Shown here one piece after another: positions 5,676-10,073 of a stretch of 10,073 nucleotides of DNA. The notes beneath the pieces were generated by a model that worked only from the letters and a program-made list of their open reading frames with translations, made no database searches and had not been told where the DNA came from. The translations under genes were made by a program, and so were the position numbers. Each line of letters starts with the position of its first letter. Position 1 is the stretch's first letter. Source of the DNA: Rhodospirillales bacterium (GTDB lineage Bacteria; Pseudomonadota; Alphaproteobacteria; QKFK01; SZUA-500); NCBI GenBank assembly GCA_003252195.1, contig QKFK01000206.1, positions 1 through 10,073 on the forward strand, written 5' to 3'.

Positions 5676-6764
5676 ATGAATAAAGACATTAGAACGAATG
5701 TTATTATAAATGGAAATTGCATTGAAGAAATGAATGCTTTACCTGCTAACTCTGTAGATATGATTTTTGCAGACCCGCCCTATAATTTACAACTAGGTGG
5801 TGATTTAATTAGACCCGATAACACCAAAGTAGACGGAGTTGATGAAGATTGGGATAGATTTTCAAGCTTAAAATCATATGATGACTTTACTCGTGAATGG
5901 CTAAAAGCGGCTCATCGCGTGTTAAAAGACACAGGTTCAATCTGGGTAATTGGCTCATACCACAACATTTTTAGAGTTGGATATATTTTACAAGACCTTG
6001 GCTTCTGGATTTTGAACGACATTATTTGGAACAAAACCAACCCTATGCCTAACTTTAGAGGCACACGTTTTACTAACGCTCACGAAACTATTTTATGGTG
6101 CTCAAAAAGCGAAAAATCAAAATACACATTCAATTACGAAGCAATGAAAAGCCTTAATGAAGGTTTGCAAATGCGTAGTGATTGGCATATTCCGCTTTGC
6201 ACTGGTGGAGAACGCCTTAAAGGTGACGATGGAAAAAAACTACACCCAACACAAAAACCAGAAGCTTTGCTATATAGAGTATTAGTTTCATCAACAAATG
6301 CTGGCGATGTTGTACTAGACCCATTCTTTGGCACAGGCACAACTGGCGCAGTAGCTAAAAAACTCGGCAGAAAATACATTGGCATTGAGCAAAACACAGA
6401 TTACATCGAAGGTGCTCAAGCTCGCTTGGATGCAATAGAAGAAAATGCAGGTATGGATTTTGTAAATATTACAGAAAAACGCCAATTACCAAGAGTTCCA
6501 TTTGGTTCTGTGGTTGAAAGAGGCTTACTATCACCAGGTACAGAATTATACGATTCAAAAGGCAATGTAAGCGCTTTAGTAAGAGCAGACGGCTCATTAA
6601 AACACGAGAATGCCACAGGCTCAATCCACCAAATTGGAGCAGCAGTTCAAGGGTTATCCGCATGCAATGGTTGGACCTTCTGGTATTACAAAGAAAACAA
6701 CAAACTTGTGTGCATTGATGAACTCCGCAAACAGGTTCGTGACGAAATTTACGGTGCCGCCTAA
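5676..6764 (+). CDS. ccrM: CcrM-type DNA adenine-N6 methyltransferase (GANTC)
   Basis: The 362-residue enzyme transfers a methyl group from S-adenosylmethionine to the adenine of GANTC, normally re-methylating hemimethylated DNA after the replication fork. It is a beta-class N6-MTase: the catalytic DPPY (D33-Y36, in FADPPYNLQLGGDL) precedes the cofactor motif DPFFGTG (215-221), with HPTQKPE (190-196) before it. The C-terminal domain from about residue 275 has the CcrM hallmarks PRVPFG, ERGLLSPG, GSIHQIGA and ACNGWTFWYY, which separate it from shorter restriction-system MTases. Length matches Caulobacter CcrM (358). ATG 5676 is preferred to GTG 5667 on ribosome binding site spacing and because the real homology begins just after it. 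No restriction endonuclease is nearby, so this is an orphan cell-cycle methylase. Sequence specificity is assigned from overall family resemblance, not shown directly. Confidence 0.96.
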   Translation: MNKDIRTNVIINGNCIEEMNALPANSVDMIFADPPYNLQLGGDLIRPDNTKVDGVDEDWDRFSSLKSYDDFTREWLKAAHRVLKDTGSIWVIGSYHNIFRVGYILQDLGFWILNDIIWNKTNPMPNFRGTRFTNAHETILWCSKSEKSKYTFNYEAMKSLNEGLQMRSDWHIPLCTGGERLKGDDGKKLHPTQKPEALLYRVLVSSTNAGDVVLDPFFGTGTTGAVAKKLGRKYIGIEQNTDYIEGAQARLDAIEENAGMDFVNITEKRQLPRVPFGSVVERGLLSPGTELYDSKGNVSALVRADGSLKHENATGSIHQIGAAVQGLSACNGWTFWYYKENNKLVCIDELRKQVRDEIYGAA

Positions 6765-6792
6765 ATTTTATTATAAAATTGATTATATTTAG

Positions 6793-6821
6793 TTGCCACA
6801 AGCATTGTTGTGTCATATATT
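6793..6821 (+). promoter_or_regulatory. Predicted promoter of the ppx-rlmE-guaB operon
   Basis: TTGCCA (6793-6798) and TATATT (6816-6821) are separated by 17 bases, predicting a start near 6828 and a leader of about 35 bases that includes AAGGA at 6849-6853. A small CACAA/TTGTG inverted repeat lies inside the spacer (about 6797-6812) and might be an operator. Motif evidence only. Confidence 0.45.
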
Positions 6822-6862
6822 CGGTTGCACCATTTATTTGAAAGCTTTAAGGACGATTAGTG

Positions 6863-7906
6863 ATGTGTGCACAGAAAAGACGCAACAAACCTTTTGCACA
6901 CCAGAAAAATGCCTACATCAAGCAAAATAGCGGGCATAATCACTATGCAGCCATAGATTTAGGCACTAACAATTGTCGTTTTTTAGTCGCCTCACCTACT
7001 CCTCACTCATTTAGAGTTATAGAATCTTTCTCCCGCATCACACGTCTTGGAGAAACTTTAGTCGACACAGGAAGCTTATCTGAAAGTGCCATGGACAGAA
7101 CCATAGATGCTTTGCGAGTTTGTGCATCTAAAATCAACAATTATAAACCTATAAATTCTCGTTATGTGGCAACCGAAGCCTGCAGAAGAGCCAAAAATGG
7201 AGAGGAATTTATAAGTAAAGTTGAGCAAACACTAGGAATGAAGCTTGAAATTATTCCACCAGAAGAAGAAGCTCGACTAGCCGTTGCAGGTTGCGTTCCT
7301 CTAATCAATCGTAATATTAACCACGCTATTGTATTTGACATCGGTGGAGGCTCAACCGAAATATCATGGGCAGAAATAGCAAATGATGGAACGGCATCAC
7401 TAGTTGGAATGATATCAATACCTTTTGGTGTTGTTACAATCTCAGAATCTTTTTCAGGAAAAGATTTGTCTGATAAAGCATATGATGAGATTAAAGACAA
7501 AACATCTTCATATTTAGATGATTTTAGCGCCAAACATAACATTATCTCTTGCATTAAAAACCATGATGTGCAAATGATAGGCACTTCTGGAACAATTACA
7601 ACATTAGGCGCATTGCATTTAGGTTTACCTAGATACAACCGTTCAGCAGTTGATGGCATGAGCCTCAGCTTTGATGATATAAGAAAAATTCAGAATAGAA
7701 TAAAAAAAATGCCTGTCGCTAAAAGAATGAAGCACCCATGTATTGGTCCTTCACGAGCAGACTTAACTCTAGCAGGAAGCGCCATTGTTGAGGCATTGTG
7801 TGATTTCTGGCCAATTGGCGAGATCACTGTAGCAGATAGAGGATTACGCGAAGGCATGTTACTAGAAATGATGGCTAAAGACAAAAAAGAAAACGGCTTA
7901 AAGTAG
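6863..7906 (+). CDS. ppx: Ppx/GppA-family exopolyphosphatase / pppGpp phosphohydrolase, short form
   Basis: The 347-residue cytosolic protein has the ASKHA-type phosphatase fold of Ppx/GppA. Visible motifs are AAIDLGTNNCRFLV (A29 to V42, phosphate loop), RYVATEACR, the acidic EEEAR (134-138), DIGGGSTE (D159 to E166, second phosphate loop), GTSGT (240-244) and ADRGLREGMLLE near the end. Family members remove terminal phosphates from polyphosphate and/or convert pppGpp to ppGpp; which activity dominates cannot be read from sequence. It lacks the C-terminal HD-like and further domains of E. coli Ppx (about 513 aa), the usual short form in Alphaproteobacteria. The first 27 residues are basic and low in conservation. 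ATG 6863 is chosen with AAGGA 9 bases upstream; a GTG one codon earlier is equally in frame. It leads an operon: rlmE starts 13 bases after its stop. Confidence 0.92.
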   Translation: MCAQKRRNKPFAHQKNAYIKQNSGHNHYAAIDLGTNNCRFLVASPTPHSFRVIESFSRITRLGETLVDTGSLSESAMDRTIDALRVCASKINNYKPINSRYVATEACRRAKNGEEFISKVEQTLGMKLEIIPPEEEARLAVAGCVPLINRNINHAIVFDIGGGSTEISWAEIANDGTASLVGMISIPFGVVTISESFSGKDLSDKAYDEIKDKTSSYLDDFSAKHNIISCIKNHDVQMIGTSGTITTLGALHLGLPRYNRSAVDGMSLSFDDIRKIQNRIKKMPVAKRMKHPCIGPSRADLTLAGSAIVEALCDFWPIGEITVADRGLREGMLLEMMAKDKKENGLK

Positions 7907-7919
7907 GAACTTAATAAAC

Positions 7920-8621
7920 ATGAAAAAAGCAAAAACTAATTTAGGCGCAAATACAGGGCTTAACAAAAAATTTGTTAAAGTTAAAACAGCACGACGCAGA
8001 AGTAATGCATCGACTAGATGGCTACAAAGACAGCTCAACGATCCATATGTATCTGAGGCCAAACGTCTTGGCTACCGCTCTCGTGCCGCATTCAAACTAA
8101 TCGAACTTCACGAGAGGTTTAACCTCATTTCAACTGGTGATAATGTAATTGATTTAGGTGCAGCACCTGGTGGCTGGACACAGATTGCAATAATGCTAAA
8201 CAAGGCTAAAGGTCAAGTAATCGGGCTTGATATTTTGCCTATGGATACAATTGCCGAGGCAATTACTATACAAAAAGATTTTACCGAAGACGACGCTCCT
8301 CAAATGCTAAAAGATTTAATGAATGGCGAAGCTAATGTTGTAATGAGCGATATGGCAGCTAACACAACTGGTCACCAACAAACTGACCACTTACGTATTA
8401 TGATGCTAGTAGAAATGGCTTTTTACTTTGCCAAAGATGTATTAGCAGAGGGAGGAACTTTTATTGCTAAAGTATTTCAAGGCGGTGCTGAAGGTGAATT
8501 ATTAAATGAGGTGAAACAATGTTTTTCATCAGTAAAACACTGGAAACCACCTGCAAGCCGCAAAGGCTCACCAGAAACTTATTTAATTGCCCAAGGATTT
8601 AAGAAACAACAGGAGAACTAA
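7920..8621 (+). CDS. rlmE: 23S rRNA (uridine-2'-O)-methyltransferase RlmE (FtsJ/RrmJ)
   Basis: The 233-residue SAM-dependent enzyme 2'-O-methylates the A-loop uridine of 23S rRNA (U2552 in E. coli numbering) late in 50S assembly. The K-D-K-E catalytic tetrad is complete: K59 (SRAAFKL), D144 (VMSDMA), K184 (FIAKVFQGG) and E219 (SPETYLIA). The SAM loop is DLGAAPGGW (78-86). Compared with E. coli RlmE (209 aa), it has a basic N-terminal extension of about 25 residues before SNASTRWLQRQ, probably contacting rRNA. The start ATG is 13 bases after the ppx stop, and the AGGA that serves it overlaps that stop codon, suggesting translational coupling. guaB starts only two bases after its TAA. Confidence 0.95.
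   Translation: MKKAKTNLGANTGLNKKFVKVKTARRRSNASTRWLQRQLNDPYVSEAKRLGYRSRAAFKLIELHERFNLISTGDNVIDLGAAPGGWTQIAIMLNKAKGQVIGLDILPMDTIAEAITIQKDFTEDDAPQMLKDLMNGEANVVMSDMAANTTGHQQTDHLRIMMLVEMAFYFAKDVLAEGGTFIAKVFQGGAEGELLNEVKQCFSSVKHWKPPASRKGSPETYLIAQGFKKQQEN
8611..8615 (+). promoter_or_regulatory. Ribosome binding site of guaB inside the rlmE 3' end
   Basis: AGGAG lies within the last codons of rlmE, 8 bases before the guaB ATG. It fixes the guaB start and links translation of the two genes. Confidence 0.8.
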
Positions 8622-8623
8622 CT

Positions 8624-10073
8624 ATGTTTGAATATGCATTAACTTTTGACGATGTATTACTCGTCCCAGGAGAATCAGAAATTCTCCCAAACCAAGCTAA
8701 AGTAAAAACTAAGCTCACCCAAAAAATTGAGCTTAACATACCTTTAATGTCATCTGCTATGGACACAGTTACAGAATCTTCTATGGCGATTGCTATGGCT
8801 CAACAAGGTGGTATTGGTGTTATTCACAAAAACTTTACTCCTGACCAACAAGCAGACGAAGTTAGAAAAGTTAAGAAATTTGAAGCTGGTATGGTTTTAG
8901 ACCCTATTACCATGTTCCCAGATGAAACTTTAGCAGATATTTTAAAGCTTAAAAACAAGCATAATGTTTCTGGCTTCCCTGTGATATCAAGAGAAGATGG
9001 CAAATTATTGGGCATAATCACTAGCCGTGACGTACGCTTTGCCACAGATAGAAAAACCCCTATCTCAGAGCTGATGACACAAGGCGATGATTTAATAACT
9101 GCAAAACCAGATATATCACAAAAAGAAATCAAACAATTATTACACAAGCATAAAATTGAAAAATTATTGTTGGTTGATGATGATTATAAATGTGCAGGCT
9201 TGGTTACTGTTAAAGATATCAATCGCGCATCATTGTTCCCAGATGCTTCAAAAGATGAAAAAGGACGTCTAATTGTGGCTGCCGCAACATCTGTTGGAAC
9301 TAAAGGAATATCAAGAGCAGAAAAACTTATTGAAGCTGAGTGCGATGTTATTGTTGTTGATACTGCTCATGGTCACTCAAGAGGAGTTATCGATACAGTT
9401 GCTGAAATCAAAAAAGCTTACCCAAATATTCAATTAATTGCAGGTAATATTGCAACTCCAGAGGCTGCAAAAGCTTTAATTGATGCTGGTGCAGACGCTG
9501 TTAAGGTTGGTATCGGCCCTGGTTCTATTTGCACTACACGTATTGTAGCAGGTGTTGGTGTTCCTCAATTCTCAGCTATTTATGAAATTTCACAAGCTAT
9601 TCGTTACACTGGCATTCCATTAATCGCAGATGGCGGCATTAAAACATCTGGTGATTTATCAAAAGCAATTGCAGCTGGCGCTAACACTGTTATGGTTGGC
9701 TCAATGCTAGCAGGAACAGATGAAGCCCCTGGTGAAATCTTCTTGTACCAAGGACGTTCATACAAATCATATCGTGGCATGGGTTCTCTTGGAGCGATGG
9801 CAAAGGGATCAGCCGATAGATATTTCCAAGACGATGTTAAAGATAGCCTTAAATTAGTTCCAGAAGGCATTGAAGGAAGAGTTGCATATAAAGGCTCTGT
9901 TCATAATATCATTCACCAATTAATCGGTGGCTTAAAGGCATCTATGGGTTATACGGGTTGCGCAGATGTTGCTGAAATGCATACAAAAACAAAATTCCGC
10001 AGAATTACAAATTCTGGCTTGCGTGAGAGCCACGTTCATGACGTAGATATCACAAAAGAAGCCCCTAACTATC
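8624..10073 (+). CDS. guaB: Inosine-5'-monophosphate dehydrogenase, missing only the extreme C-terminus
   Basis: This cytosolic enzyme oxidises IMP to XMP with NAD+, the committed step to GMP and GTP. The ATG at 8624 opens a frame that stays open to the right edge, giving 483 residues ending in the conserved tail HVHDVDITKEAPNY. Full-length members are about 488 aa, so only a few codons and the stop are missing. Motifs in order: LTFDDVLLVP (N-terminus), two CBS repeats (about residues 93-205) that in this family bind adenine or guanine nucleotides, VVDTAHGHS, the IMP loop GIGPGSICTTR with catalytic C303, ADGGIKTSGD, and the flap RGMGSLGAM with the R399-Y400 dyad (ADRYFQ) that activates water. 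All expected catalytic residues are present. It is the third gene of the ppx-rlmE-guaB operon, two bases after rlmE, with AGGAG 8 bases upstream. Confidence 0.97.
   Translation, partial: MFEYALTFDDVLLVPGESEILPNQAKVKTKLTQKIELNIPLMSSAMDTVTESSMAIAMAQQGGIGVIHKNFTPDQQADEVRKVKKFEAGMVLDPITMFPDETLADILKLKNKHNVSGFPVISREDGKLLGIITSRDVRFATDRKTPISELMTQGDDLITAKPDISQKEIKQLLHKHKIEKLLLVDDDYKCAGLVTVKDINRASLFPDASKDEKGRLIVAAATSVGTKGISRAEKLIEAECDVIVVDTAHGHSRGVIDTVAEIKKAYPNIQLIAGNIATPEAAKALIDAGADAVKVGIGPGSICTTRIVAGVGVPQFSAIYEISQAIRYTGIPLIADGGIKTSGDLSKAIAAGANTVMVGSMLAGTDEAPGEIFLYQGRSYKSYRGMGSLGAMAKGSADRYFQDDVKDSLKLVPEGIEGRVAYKGSVHNIIHQLIGGLKASMGYTGCADVAEMHTKTKFRRITNSGLRESHVHDVDITKEAPNY

Noticed and set aside
5676..6764. 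CcrM as part of a restriction-modification or defence island
   Set aside because: No endonuclease, helicase or other defence gene is present. The flanking genes are housekeeping, and the C-terminal domain is that of the orphan cell-cycle methylase.
6764..6780. AATTTTA/TAAAATT hairpin after ccrM as an intrinsic terminator
   Set aside because: It is a 7-bp stem of A-T pairs only, with no following T-run, so too weak to call. The end of the ccrM transcript remains unassigned.
7162..7659. 165-codon minus-strand open frame inside ppx
   Set aside because: It is fully antisense to a well-supported Ppx/GppA gene, shows no recognisable domain and has no plausible start signal.

Overview
The window looks like a piece of an AT-rich alphaproteobacterial chromosome made almost entirely of conserved core genes. 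Three things point to Alphaproteobacteria: a full-length CcrM-type adenine methyltransferase directly downstream of rnhB, a short exopolyphosphatase/GppA-family protein in tandem with rlmE and guaB, and an alphaproteobacterial-looking PepA tail. A single-chain pyruvate:ferredoxin oxidoreductase (NifJ type) suggests an anaerobic or oxygen-limited, fermentative lifestyle. An uncultured host- or gut-associated alphaproteobacterium would fit, but this is inference and the species cannot be named from the sequence.

Layout. 1-205 (+) is the C-terminal end of leucyl aminopeptidase PepA, closed by a strong intrinsic terminator. 452-847 (-) is a stand-alone receiver-domain response regulator with its own promoter. 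984-4559 (-) is nifJ, ending in a GC-rich terminator. 4560-4944 is a 385-base divergent intergenic region. It holds the nifJ leader (hairpin, inverted repeats, possible tiny upstream ORF) and, facing the other way, a CtrA-like box, a GANTC site and a sigma70-like promoter placed so that rnhB mRNA would be leaderless. 4945-5562 (+) is rnhB and 5676-6764 (+) is ccrM, with a GANTC site in the gap between them. 6863-7906, 7920-8621 and 8624-10073 (all +) are ppx/gppA-like, rlmE and guaB, tightly packed behind one promoter. guaB runs off the right edge a few codons before its expected end.

How the genes fit together. NifJ oxidises pyruvate to acetyl-CoA and feeds low-potential electrons to ferredoxin or flavodoxin. 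RNase HII removes misincorporated ribonucleotides and CcrM re-methylates GANTC sites, so both act on freshly replicated DNA. The downstream operon joins (p)ppGpp/polyphosphate metabolism, 23S rRNA 2'-O-methylation and the first committed step of GMP synthesis, which amounts to a growth-rate or GTP-linked set.

No mobile element, CRISPR array, tRNA, rRNA or restriction enzyme was seen, and I found no convincing new multi-gene system. The most interesting signals are regulatory: the putative CtrA/GANTC architecture around rnhB-ccrM, the predicted leaderless rnhB transcript, and the structured nifJ leader.
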